Source: a bacterium
GTDB taxonomy: Bacteria > Margulisbacteria > Marinamargulisbacteria > JABIPA01
NCBI GenBank assembly: GCA_018698675.1
Contig: JABIPA010000057.1
Coordinates: 57,944 to 121,943, forward strand
Length of the DNA stretch: 64,000 nucleotides
Reading direction: 5' to 3'
Position numbers and translations under genes: made by a program
Shown: positions 1 through 8,687 of the stretch, piece by piece
Position numbering within the stretch: the stretch's first letter is position 1
Layout: the number at the start of each line of letters is the position of its first letter
Notes under the pieces: model-generated
What the model was told of the DNA's origin: nothing
What the model saw: the letters and a program-made list of their open reading frames with translations, nothing else
The model's database searches: none

Positions 1-2
1 CG

Positions 3-3000
3 CCTCTGCTACCAAGGTTCTTAGGCAAAGAAAGTCTATTAGAAATCAGAAACAATGTAATTCCAGAGGATATTTCTTCTCTTTTTAAGTACACAACTTC
101 AAATTGGCAATCATTATCACCCAAAGACCAAGGTTTGATAATAAACGATTGGATAGTGTTTTTTAAGGAATGTTTCAACGAAAAATCCACTGATTTGACG
201 GTCCTTAACATTATTCCTTCGGCCGATCATGAACTAACTCGTGAGATTCAAAATTCTATTATCGACTATCTACAAAATATTGAATCAGAAAGTCCATTTT
301 CCACCTTGAAGTCGATAAAATTTTCTACTACATCCAAAACTAATTTTTCTGAAAGATCAGAGAAAATACTCATAAAACGGTTATTAAATATAATGGAAAT
401 TAAGTTAGCAAATGACCTATTCTGTAATCACCGTCTCGTGTCGAATATCAACGCGTATTGTTCCACACTTGAAAACGAGAGTTTATTGCCTAAACAACCA
501 TCCCCTGTACTAGCTCCTCTAAAATTATTTTTAGAAACGATCCAAAACGATCCTTTATTCAAAATATCGGACTATCTAACACGGGAACTCTATACAAATA
601 AATCACTCTTCCCCGAATTGCCTCGATTACAAAAAGAAGCTCTAAAACTCTTCTCTAAATTCAAAATGGAGAATGACCGGCCCCTACCTCAATCAGCCAT
701 AGATTCTATTACAGACTATGATTTTAAGAAGTTCCTCGAAAAATTAACCCGTCACCATAGTAAAACGTTCTCATATTTAGGTGTGAGCACCTTCGATGAA
801 CGCGACGTCCGCTTTGACGCCTATGAATTGAAAATGGGTAAAAAAGACAGGTACCTTATTGCCGTGAATGACAGTGCAAATGGACGAATTTTCAAATTCA
901 CCTCTATTCAAGATGCTCTTAAATTCAGTGGCGACCACACCACTAAAAATTACAAAGACCATGCAAAAAAATGGTTTGGAAATAAATCATATTTTAAGAA
1001 AGCACTGGAAATTCACGATCCAAATACATTTTCATCCGCTACGGATATTAATATCGACACATTCCTTGCAAGCCATGACCCCGGAGATATTGCCCCTTCT
1101 TTGTCTTTAAAGGCGAGTCGATCGTTCGATTCTGTTTCTGACGACGCAAGTCTTGATGGCTCTGAACTTGGGGTCCAGTCGTCTTTAAAACCAGAAAAAT
1201 CAAGCACGACGGTCATCTCTATATATGACGAAATCATCCGTGAATCTAAAGGTTCCTTCCCTGATGAACTTGAATTTTTAACTAAATATACAGAGTCCTG
1301 TATAAACCACATGACATTTCTTGAACCATCGGATTCCGATTTCGAACGCATCTTATTCAAGACGGATAACAAAAATAAACGCCAACTCAAACTTAATTTT
1401 AAATTATTAACAGTATCTATAGACAAACTCAAAGAACGCATTACCCCCATTACCGTTAGATCATTAATCGAAGAAATCGACAAAGTAAAGCATGCCTGCT
1501 CTTTAGACAAAGACAACCCAATAGCAAAACTAAATTTAAAGCTTGAAACGGATCAACTACTTATTTTTTCTCAACTACATAGCAATGAAAAAGCTATCAT
1601 TCGAACAATGGTAGCCACTAGGCCAGTGCAACAAAAACCTATTCTCAATCTTTCTCCAACTTCAAGCACTAAAGCACATAGCGAAACCGTTCTCCAACCT
1701 GGCAAAAAAAGTTCGCCTGAAACGAAAAAACAACGAGATTCTTTAACTAAACAACTATCCCCTCGTAAAAAACAGACTCGATCAGAAGGGTTTACGTTAC
1801 TTCCACTAATGCTCGTCTTAGATGGAGTGATGTCCTTCCTCGTTACATATTTGATATTGAGTTCCAACCAAACTCAACCAAACGAATCCGTTCATTCCTT
1901 AAAAAAAACAGGTTTATTCCGACCAAACGAAGACGTCTTCCCCGACACTCAAACGTACGAGTCTATTAATACAAATAATATCGATAAATTAATTAATACT
2001 CTATCATCGGGTACAAATAATGAAAAAAAAGCAGCTGCATATGCTATTCGATCCGGAGCATACCCCATCCATGACATCCAAAACAACGAAAAAATTAACC
2101 AAGGGATTAACGACATGATCATGTCGTCAGATAAATATGTTAGGGAAGCAGGAGAGTTAACCCTACCCTATATTTCAAAAGAAACAAAGAATCTAAAAGG
2201 AACACCTTACCAAGCTCCTGAAATGGAAAAGATAAAGTGGAAAACCCGTAAAAACATTCGAAACAAATCATCTGTTGCACGGTCAAAAAAAGAACTCACT
2301 AAGCACATTTTATCCGATAATAGTTCAAATCAATTATCGGCATTAAATAAAATTAAATCTGACGACTCTTTGTTAGCTCATTGTGGGGAGGAGAAACCTC
2401 TACTTGATAAAATAATTAGTCTTCTGTTGTCAGAAAATGAACAGCTTAAAAGCATAAGTTTACAGGTCTTATACACAATAGCTGCAAGTGGGCATGCTAT
2501 TCTCAGTCTAGGCCAAAACACAGTGTTGATTGATAATTTAATGGTCCTTATGGATTCCGATGTGGACTACTTCAAAAATAATGCCGTATATACAATCGCT
2601 TTACTTTCAAATGACCTAACTGTCCAGAATGTATTTAGTTCGAACGATAATTTAATTTCTAAAATATCTTACCTTCTTAACGATCCAAATGAGAGTTGTT
2701 ATCGAAACGGCATATCAATCATCGGATATTTAAGCATCGATACAAAACATACCTTTGCCGAAAATACATACCTAATGAATGGAATAAGAAATGGTCTCAA
2801 TTCTAACGACATAGAAATTCAAAAAAATGCGATGATAGTCATTAATAATCTAGTCGAAGATAACCGCTCATTACCCCCTTTAGCTAATAATCACCAACTA
2901 ATAGAAAGTTTGCTTGAAATAATTTACAAACATAAATTTGAGATTCCTAATTTAGACCCTACAGATGCAATTTTACGGTTAGTCGCTTACTCTCAATCAA

Positions 3001-3797
3001 GAAAAATTCTTCTTGAAAACCAACAATTTATCGAGAAATTAGTCCATTTGGTATTAGCTTCTAATGGAGAGACAAGCATACGTAAAATATTTTCAACCCT
3101 CCTTTTCGCAGATCAACGCATTCAAAAATATGCGCCAATTGTTCAAACAACGAATTCATTATTAAAAGAAAAAATTGCTTTCGTCCTTTTAAAAGAAATT
3201 ACATCTACTTCGATTGATGTTGTGCCAAGCCTTTCACTTAATGAATTAGAAGGATTCGAAGGGGTAGCTACCCATATGAGCGGAATGCTTTCTAACATGG
3301 CAGCCACGTTGTTTGCTAAACCAACACTATCTTATGACATCTTCAAAACGGCGGAACTTCTTGAAGAAGCGCTTTGTTTACTTATCAATAGTTCAACACG
3401 TGAGTTCAGAATCGCAGGCTATGATGTCATTTACCACATTGGTTTATCTCGATTAAGCTTGTACACACTTTATTCCTTTGACACCTTAAAATCAGCAATA
3501 TGCAAGTCACTTCGATCTAAAGATAATACCCTCCGTTATGACACCGTTAAATTGTTACTAAGACTCTCTAAAGAAAAAGAAATTCACCAGATTGTCCTTG
3601 ATTCCAAGAATGTAATCGACACGCTGGCATCTATTTTTCATAAGGAATCAGGTGAAACAAAAGCCATGGTACTCGAAACCTTCCATGTTTTAGTCGGCGA
3701 CCCATTTTTTGCTCCAAAGTATTTAACACAGACAATCCCCTCTTCTGACGTCGGTTTAATCTTAAACATACTCCGCTTGCCAGAAAAGAATTCTTAA
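3..3797 (+). CDS. Large single-pass membrane protein with C-terminal ARM/HEAT-like repeats (5' end outside window)
   Basis: The frame is open from base 3 with no stop, so the gene enters the window from the left; a TTG at 135 is not needed as a start. At least 1264 residues are visible. The N-terminal two fifths is hydrophilic and resembles no family I know. A Ser/Lys/Pro-rich linker (about bases 1620-1790) leads into one hydrophobic segment encoded at about 1791-1863. The rest (about 1960-3790) is a series of roughly 40-residue helical units with recurring cores such as NAVYTIALLS, NAMIVINNLV and IAGYDVIYHIG, which look like armadillo/HEAT repeats. Such repeats usually make protein-binding solenoids. 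Function is unknown; a scaffold or host-interaction role is only inference from repeat type. Its promoter is outside the window. Confidence 0.75.
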   Translation, partial: PLLPRFLGKESLLEIRNNVIPEDISSLFKYTTSNWQSLSPKDQGLIINDWIVFFKECFNEKSTDLTVLNIIPSADHELTREIQNSIIDYLQNIESESPFSTLKSIKFSTTSKTNFSERSEKILIKRLLNIMEIKLANDLFCNHRLVSNINAYCSTLENESLLPKQPSPVLAPLKLFLETIQNDPLFKISDYLTRELYTNKSLFPELPRLQKEALKLFSKFKMENDRPLPQSAIDSITDYDFKKFLEKLTRHHSKTFSYLGVSTFDERDVRFDAYELKMGKKDRYLIAVNDSANGRIFKFTSIQDALKFSGDHTTKNYKDHAKKWFGNKSYFKKALEIHDPNTFSSATDINIDTFLASHDPGDIAPSLSLKASRSFDSVSDDASLDGSELGVQSSLKPEKSSTTVISIYDEIIRESKGSFPDELEFLTKYTESCINHMTFLEPSDSDFERILFKTDNKNKRQLKLNFKLLTVSIDKLKERITPITVRSLIEEIDKVKHACSLDKDNPIAKLNLKLETDQLLIFSQLHSNEKAIIRTMVATRPVQQKPILNLSPTSSTKAHSETVLQPGKKSSPETKKQRDSLTKQLSPRKKQTRSEGFTLLPLMLVLDGVMSFLVTYLILSSNQTQPNESVHSLKKTGLFRPNEDVFPDTQTYESINTNNIDKLINTLSSGTNNEKKAAAYAIRSGAYPIHDIQNNEKINQGINDMIMSSDKYVREAGELTLPYISKETKNLKGTPYQAPEMEKIKWKTRKNIRNKSSVARSKKELTKHILSDNSSNQLSALNKIKSDDSLLAHCGEEKPLLDKIISLLLSENEQLKSISLQVLYTIAASGHAILSLGQNTVLIDNLMVLMDSDVDYFKNNAVYTIALLSNDLTVQNVFSSNDNLISKISYLLNDPNESCYRNGISIIGYLSIDTKHTFAENTYLMNGIRNGLNSNDIEIQKNAMIVINNLVEDNRSLPPLANNHQLIESLLEIIYKHKFEIPNLDPTDAILRLVAYSQSRKILLENQQFIEKLVHLVLASNGETSIRKIFSTLLFADQRIQKYAPIVQTTNSLLKEKIAFVLLKEITSTSIDVVPSLSLNELEGFEGVATHMSGMLSNMAATLFAKPTLSYDIFKTAELLEEALCLLINSSTREFRIAGYDVIYHIGLSRLSLYTLYSFDTLKSAICKSLRSKDNTLRYDTVKLLLRLSKEKEIHQIVLDSKNVIDTLASIFHKESGETKAMVLETFHVLVGDPFFAPKYLTQTIPSSDVGLILNILRLPEKNS

Positions 3798-3935
3798 TAC
3801 AGTAACCTTTTCTCTTTTCCTTAAAAAAAGCACACGACACTATTCGAGAGCCTTTCCCCCATAATAGAAGAAACTTTCTCAAAGGTTTCAAACATATAAA
3901 ATTGTGGCACAACTTAACTATTCGGATTAAAAACT

Positions 3936-6035
3936 ATGTCAAAATTACTTAAACCAATAAAGAATTTTATCTTTAAAGCAAGGCCTATCCAGTTCACGCT
4001 TCTTGCTGGATTTTCGACCGTACTAATCATTACGGTCGCCCTTATTATTACGCTCACCTCAAAACAAAACGAAAAACAATTATTTGCGTTAACCGATCAA
4101 CTTACGGCCCAAACAAGTAAAACTGTGCTCGAAAAAACAGAAAGCTTTTTTACTCCAATTGAATCCATCTCAAAACTAGTCGAGCGAAGTGCAAACAATT
4201 CGTCTGTATTCCCTGACCAGTTAAATGAATTTACTCAGTTCGCGATGACTTCTGTACAATCATTTTCTCAAATATATTCGATGTACTATGGAGATGTTTC
4301 CGGAAATTTTATTAATATAAGAAAAACCGCAAATACCTTCATTGTAAGAATAATATTAAATTCTCCAAACAACAGATCTATCACAGAAAAAACCTTAGAT
4401 ATGGATGGAAATCTATTAAAAATAAAAACCGACATTCAATCTGATTACGACCCGAGAAAACGCCCATGGTATACCAGCAGCTTATCTGAAAGTATCGGGA
4501 ATTGGACGAACGTCTATATTTTTCACTCTAACAAACGACCTGGTATCACCTACTCACTTCCACTATTATCAAAGGATAAAGAACGACTTGGCGTCTTTGG
4601 AACAGACCTTCAATTAGGTGAGATTTCTCTCTTTTTAAACTCGCAAAAACAAGGTTCTGTGTCGGATTTAATCGTTATCAATAATGATTCAAGAGTAATC
4701 GCTTACCCTGACGTAAAAAAATTGATGGTAGAAGATGGGAAAAGTATACGCCACTTAAACTTAGACGAACTAGGTTACGGCCCTATCCAATCTCATTTCG
4801 ACGCATTTAAAGAAAATGACACACAAAAAGCATCGTTTAACAGTTTGGGAAAAACATATAATGCAACATTTAAGCGATTCCCAAATAAATTCAACAAACC
4901 ATGGACGCTTGTCCAAATTGTAGATGAATCAAAAGTTATGGGATCTTTTTCGGACAAAAATAGAGCGGTATTTCTCATATCTATAATCATCCTTCTAATT
5001 TCAATATATTTAACCATGCAATTATCAAAAAGCATATCTAAGCCGATGATGGCTTTAGCCACAGAAGCTGACAAAATTAGAGATATGAAACTAGGTAAAA
5101 AAGCGAATATTTCGTCACATATTTGGGAAATAAATCATATGAATAACAGCATGGATGCCATGAAAACAGGCCTCCGAGCATTCGAAAAATATGTTCCCTC
5201 AAAATTAGTCCGAAAATTAATTGATGAAGGAGTAGAGCTAAAACTCGGAGGAAAATCTCAAGAATTAACCATGTTCTTTTCGGACATTGAATCGTTCACT
5301 TCGATATCTGAAAATCTTGAGGCGGACGCCCTCATGCAACATTTGTCTCTCTATTTAGATAAAATGGCAAAAATAATTCTAAAAACAAATGGGACCGTAG
5401 ATAAATATATTGGCGATGCCGTCATGGCATTTTGGGGAGCCCCTGTTACAGATAAAAAACATGCACTTCATGCGTGTACGTCGGCATTATCTTGTATTCG
5501 AGCTATTTCCGAATTAAATGAAAATTGGGCAAAAAAAGGACTACCCGTTTTTAATACCCGAATTGGGCTGCATACCGGAGAAACTATAGTTGGAAATATA
5601 GGGTCCTCAAACCGAATGAATTACACCGTTCTTGGCGATTCGGTTAACCTTGCCAGTCGCTTAGAAGGTATTAATAAAAATTACGGTACAAATATAATTG
5701 TCAGTGAATCTACGTTCCAGTTAACAAAAGCATCATTCTTTTACAGACCTTTAGACCTAGTCGCTGTTAAAGGTAAAAACGAGAGTATTAAAATATATGA
5801 ACTTATGGGGAGTAGTGACGAAAAAAGTTATAAAAAATTGTCTATTGAGTTTACAAAAGTATTCAATGATTTTCAGAAACAAAATTGGACGGACTCGCTA
5901 GATCGTCTTCTTGAGCTCAAAACCGAGTTCCCGAGTGACAACGTAATCACTCTATATATTAAGAGATGTAAAAACTTTATCAAAAAATCTCCAGGACCAG
6001 ATTGGGACGGAGTGAATAGGTTAAAGAGTAAGTAG
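3936..6035 (+). CDS. Membrane class III adenylate cyclase with Cache sensor and HAMP domain
   Basis: This 699-residue protein should make cAMP from ATP in response to an extracytoplasmic ligand. A first membrane segment lies at residues 20-41. An extracytoplasmic dCache-like domain follows to about 335, with the family motif RKRPWYTSS near 175-182. A second membrane segment spans 343-363, then a HAMP-like linker to about 412. The cyclase domain occupies about 440-600: metal-binding Asp450 (FFSDIESFT) and Asp494 (YIGDAVMAFW), purine-recognition Lys490 and Thr564, and transition-state Asn571 and Arg575 (VNLASRLE). The Lys/Thr pair is typical of bacterial adenylate rather than guanylate cyclases. 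All catalytic residues are present, so it should be active. The ATG at 3936 follows a 138-base gap and the gene seems to be transcribed alone. Confidence 0.92.
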   Translation: MSKLLKPIKNFIFKARPIQFTLLAGFSTVLIITVALIITLTSKQNEKQLFALTDQLTAQTSKTVLEKTESFFTPIESISKLVERSANNSSVFPDQLNEFTQFAMTSVQSFSQIYSMYYGDVSGNFINIRKTANTFIVRIILNSPNNRSITEKTLDMDGNLLKIKTDIQSDYDPRKRPWYTSSLSESIGNWTNVYIFHSNKRPGITYSLPLLSKDKERLGVFGTDLQLGEISLFLNSQKQGSVSDLIVINNDSRVIAYPDVKKLMVEDGKSIRHLNLDELGYGPIQSHFDAFKENDTQKASFNSLGKTYNATFKRFPNKFNKPWTLVQIVDESKVMGSFSDKNRAVFLISIIILLISIYLTMQLSKSISKPMMALATEADKIRDMKLGKKANISSHIWEINHMNNSMDAMKTGLRAFEKYVPSKLVRKLIDEGVELKLGGKSQELTMFFSDIESFTSISENLEADALMQHLSLYLDKMAKIILKTNGTVDKYIGDAVMAFWGAPVTDKKHALHACTSALSCIRAISELNENWAKKGLPVFNTRIGLHTGETIVGNIGSSNRMNYTVLGDSVNLASRLEGINKNYGTNIIVSESTFQLTKASFFYRPLDLVAVKGKNESIKIYELMGSSDEKSYKKLSIEFTKVFNDFQKQNWTDSLDRLLELKTEFPSDNVITLYIKRCKNFIKKSPGPDWDGVNRLKSK

Positions 6036-6071
6036 GTTGTTTTCAAATCACTTTCCGCTTAATATCCAAAT

Positions 6072-7025
6072 ATGGTTTTAAATACAGGACATTCTCTACT
6101 ACCAACATTTCATGGCGACCCAAAAAATCCTATAATTGTGTTATTACATGGATGGCTTGGCTGCACCCAAGACTGGGAAACCACACTAGAACATTTAACT
6201 CCCGATTATTTTTGTATTTGTATTCAATTACCTGGTCATACCTATGATGAGTACGAAGAGGTAAACGAAATACTCGAAAATTGTCTCACCCCATATTTTG
6301 AACAATCAGTCCTCTCAAATCCACGTTTATTAACAGACTCTGATCATGAAATCACACTTTCCCGATGGCATCATAACGGGTGCGCGGCAATAGAACTTAA
6401 GCAAACAAACGACGATGTTTTTGATACATTCTCTGATTTGCTGTTGGACATGTTATTTCCTTTTAAAGGAAGAGAAATATCATTTATTGGATACTCTATG
6501 GGTGGACGATTTTTACTTCATTTTATGAAAAAATACCCAGGAGTCGCTCATAAAGTAATTTTAGAATCTACTAATTTTGGGATTAATTCTATGCAAGAAC
6601 GACTGGACCGATGGGAATCGGATATCAAGTATGCGAGAGCACTCATCGAAAACCCGTCTAACTTTTTTGATAAATGGTACAGTGCCCATTTATGGGGACC
6701 TATAAAAAAAGATTCTGAGTACCCGATTTTAATTGACCGGCGTCATCTAAATACCCCTATCTTTTGTGCACAGTCACTCTTATTGTTTAGTGTTGCTTTT
6801 CAAACATCTTTTTCACCTGAAGATTTAGGAGATTCATCGTCTACCGACACATCCAATATTTTACTAATTCATGGTGAAGGGGACGAAAAATATAGAACTC
6901 TTTTTGAAACCTATAGCGACCAAAATACCAGACTAAGTCGATACATGGTCGGACAAGCGCATCACAACTCACATTTTAGCCATCCTAGGGTTTTTTCTCG
7001 AGCGGTTTTGGACTTTTTGAGTTAA
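6072..7025 (+). CDS. Alpha/beta hydrolase, MenH-like
   Basis: A 317-residue alpha/beta-fold hydrolase. The oxyanion region LLHGWLGCTQDW (about residues 24-35) and nucleophile elbow GYSMGGR resemble MenH, the menaquinone-pathway SHCHC synthase. Asp in LIHGEGDEKY and a His-rich stretch near the C-terminus (GQAHHNSHF) complete a plausible Ser-Asp-His triad. It is about 50 residues longer than a typical MenH, with an insertion around residues 65-130 between the first strand and the elbow. No other menaquinone gene is in the window, so substrate assignment is weak; a general esterase is equally possible. It starts 36 bases after the cyclase gene and could be co-transcribed with it. Confidence 0.75.
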   Translation: MVLNTGHSLLPTFHGDPKNPIIVLLHGWLGCTQDWETTLEHLTPDYFCICIQLPGHTYDEYEEVNEILENCLTPYFEQSVLSNPRLLTDSDHEITLSRWHHNGCAAIELKQTNDDVFDTFSDLLLDMLFPFKGREISFIGYSMGGRFLLHFMKKYPGVAHKVILESTNFGINSMQERLDRWESDIKYARALIENPSNFFDKWYSAHLWGPIKKDSEYPILIDRRHLNTPIFCAQSLLLFSVAFQTSFSPEDLGDSSSTDTSNILLIHGEGDEKYRTLFETYSDQNTRLSRYMVGQAHHNSHFSHPRVFSRAVLDFLS

Positions 7026-7178
7026 GCCAAATAGGCTATATCTTCTAAAAATCGATTTATTAGAACTAATTCCCCTTTTTTACGTTATTCGAATACCCTT
7101 CTTGATAAAAACCTCAGATTAACTTATATAAAGTGTTATAAGACTTATACTATAAATACTAACAAAGGAATTTTTAAC

Positions 7179-7985
7179 ATGGACTCTGCCTCTCTAAACT
7201 CAGCATTCAATTTCCTCTGCTTTCCTGTTGGATATGCCTCTAACTCTGTTTTATCTAAATATCCAATCGAGCATCAATCAAAAAAGAATTTTGTTGAACA
7301 AGGAACATCAATGGTTTCCTTCTCAAACAACACCCTTGAAACATCTAACATTTCGTCTTCAAAAGTCGGAATAGCGATTACAATGACAACTGGAGAATGC
7401 TTTTTAGCACACTTCACCGAATCGTCGACAGTATCTGTATCAATAGATAAAAGTCTAGATAAAATTTTAAAAAGAAACCCGTCTGCACGGCTTGAGAAAC
7501 TTACTATTTGCGGAGGGAAAAACGTCGATGCAGACCCAATAGCCTGTATGTCTCACACTGGAAAATATATGTTAATGGCATCTACTGCTTGCGTTCCTTC
7601 TGCTGTTCCAGGAGTAATTTCTTCGTTAGCTATCTACATGTCATGTTCAATTGGAGGGAGGGGAAGGGAGGTTTTCCATACGGTTTTACGAGACACTGTT
7701 ATTAATCACGCAACTCACATCTGCAATACGTTTCCAGGTTCCGATTCCAAAAATACATCGGCTCCAATCATAGATATTCGACCAGTTGATATAAACAAAA
7801 CATTCTCGCTAACTATTGCCGAAGGTGGCGAAATTATTATTACAGAAAGCTTATCCGATGAAAAAGAGACCTACGAAAATCAGCTAAATATTCAGTGCTT
7901 AAAAGTAAAAGAATCGTCTTTCTCTCCAGTACAACCAATTACTCGTCCAATTATTTTGACGAATACTGAGTCTAAAACTAAATAA
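7179..7985 (+). CDS. CheD/CNF-like fold protein, probable pseudoenzyme (paralogue of 11586..12386)
   Basis: A 268-residue protein clearly paralogous to the one at 11586: shared blocks include PIEH..KKNFVEQGTS, MTTGECFLAHF, the ICGG strand and HTGKYM. The pattern strand-strand(His)-helix-strand(CGG) matches the core of CheD and CNF-type glutamine deamidases. Where the paralogue has the candidate catalytic Cys61, this protein has Lys62, while the partner His78 is kept. If the comparison is right it has lost deamidase activity and may bind or regulate instead. No signal peptide is evident. The start follows AAAGGA with good spacing. It sits at the left end of a five-gene island of unknown proteins. 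The fold assignment is inference by motif. Confidence 0.5.
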   Translation: MDSASLNSAFNFLCFPVGYASNSVLSKYPIEHQSKKNFVEQGTSMVSFSNNTLETSNISSSKVGIAITMTTGECFLAHFTESSTVSVSIDKSLDKILKRNPSARLEKLTICGGKNVDADPIACMSHTGKYMLMASTACVPSAVPGVISSLAIYMSCSIGGRGREVFHTVLRDTVINHATHICNTFPGSDSKNTSAPIIDIRPVDINKTFSLTIAEGGEIIITESLSDEKETYENQLNIQCLKVKESSFSPVQPITRPIILTNTESKTK

Positions 7986-8030
7986 AACCCAAGGGGTTCT
8001 GAGTCTCATTTTATATAAATAAAAAATAAA

Positions 8031-8058
8031 TGAAATTTTTGAATTAAACTTCCGATAC
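8031..8058 (+). promoter_or_regulatory. Sigma-28-like promoter of the 8065 operon
   Basis: TGAAATTTT at 8031-8039 and TCCGATAC at 8051-8058, with 16 bases between TGAA and the octamer. It matches six other copies in the window and resembles the FliA consensus TAAAGTTT-N11-GCCGATAA. The octamer ends only 6 bases before the ATG at 8065, which predicts a leaderless or nearly leaderless transcript. Confidence 0.6.
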
Positions 8059-8064
8059 CTTGTT

Positions 8065-8658
8065 ATGCATCTTAAAAAAATAATTCCCAGCCTAAAAGTT
8101 GGACGCCTAAATTTTGAAGAGTTTGAACAATCCCTGCCTTGGGCAAATCATACGACACCATTCCCACTTGTCCTATTTACGGACAAGGCTTCTCTTAAAC
8201 AATTAGAAAAAGCAGACCCTGGTACAATTTCAGACGAAATTATTGATCTCTTAAACTTTACGACGAATGAAATGGATCAACTTTTGCTTCTAGAAGCTAT
8301 AGTTAAGTCACTCCCTCCTGAAATTAGCGACAACGTAGAACATCATCTTATATATTCTCAACCCGTTTTGAGACTTGTAAACGATCAACATATGTTTCCA
8401 AAACAATCTGATGCTCAATTAAAAACAGCATCCCATAACATACACCTTTATATTGATTTCAAAGCAAAAACTTATGCGAACCAGATAACGGGACTCATTA
8501 ACGAAGCCAAAACGACGGAAGGGAAGACTATCTCTCTTTTGTCCGAACTACAAAACACACCGATTATATTAAATGGGTTAATACGAAACTATCTTAAAAA
8601 GAACTCTAATATTGAAGACCTATATGAATCAGTTTCCAAAATAGAACCATTTTTTTAA
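8065..8658 (+). CDS. Unknown helical-repeat protein (two copies of the island repeat)
   Basis: I do not recognise a family for this 197-residue protein. It holds two copies of a helical unit shared with the next two genes: LPPEISDNVEHHLIYSQPVL near residues 83-102 and a second unit near residues 164-195 containing IILNGLIRNYLKKNSN. Its first residues (MHLKKII) match those of the gene at 10384 (MKLKKII), suggesting duplication. No signal peptide or membrane segment is seen. The ATG lies 7 bases past the end of the sigma-28-like octamer, so there is almost no 5' leader and no Shine-Dalgarno site. It is followed after 29 bases by 8688 and is probably co-transcribed with it. Confidence 0.7.
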   Translation: MHLKKIIPSLKVGRLNFEEFEQSLPWANHTTPFPLVLFTDKASLKQLEKADPGTISDEIIDLLNFTTNEMDQLLLLEAIVKSLPPEISDNVEHHLIYSQPVLRLVNDQHMFPKQSDAQLKTASHNIHLYIDFKAKTYANQITGLINEAKTTEGKTISLLSELQNTPIILNGLIRNYLKKNSNIEDLYESVSKIEPFF

Positions 8659-8687
8659 TCGCTCAGGAATTAATTCAAAAAGTTGAA

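Noticed and set aside
135..137. TTG as start of the first gene
   Set aside because: The frame is open without a stop back to base 3 and reads protein-like, and there is no ribosome binding site, so the true start is upstream of the window.
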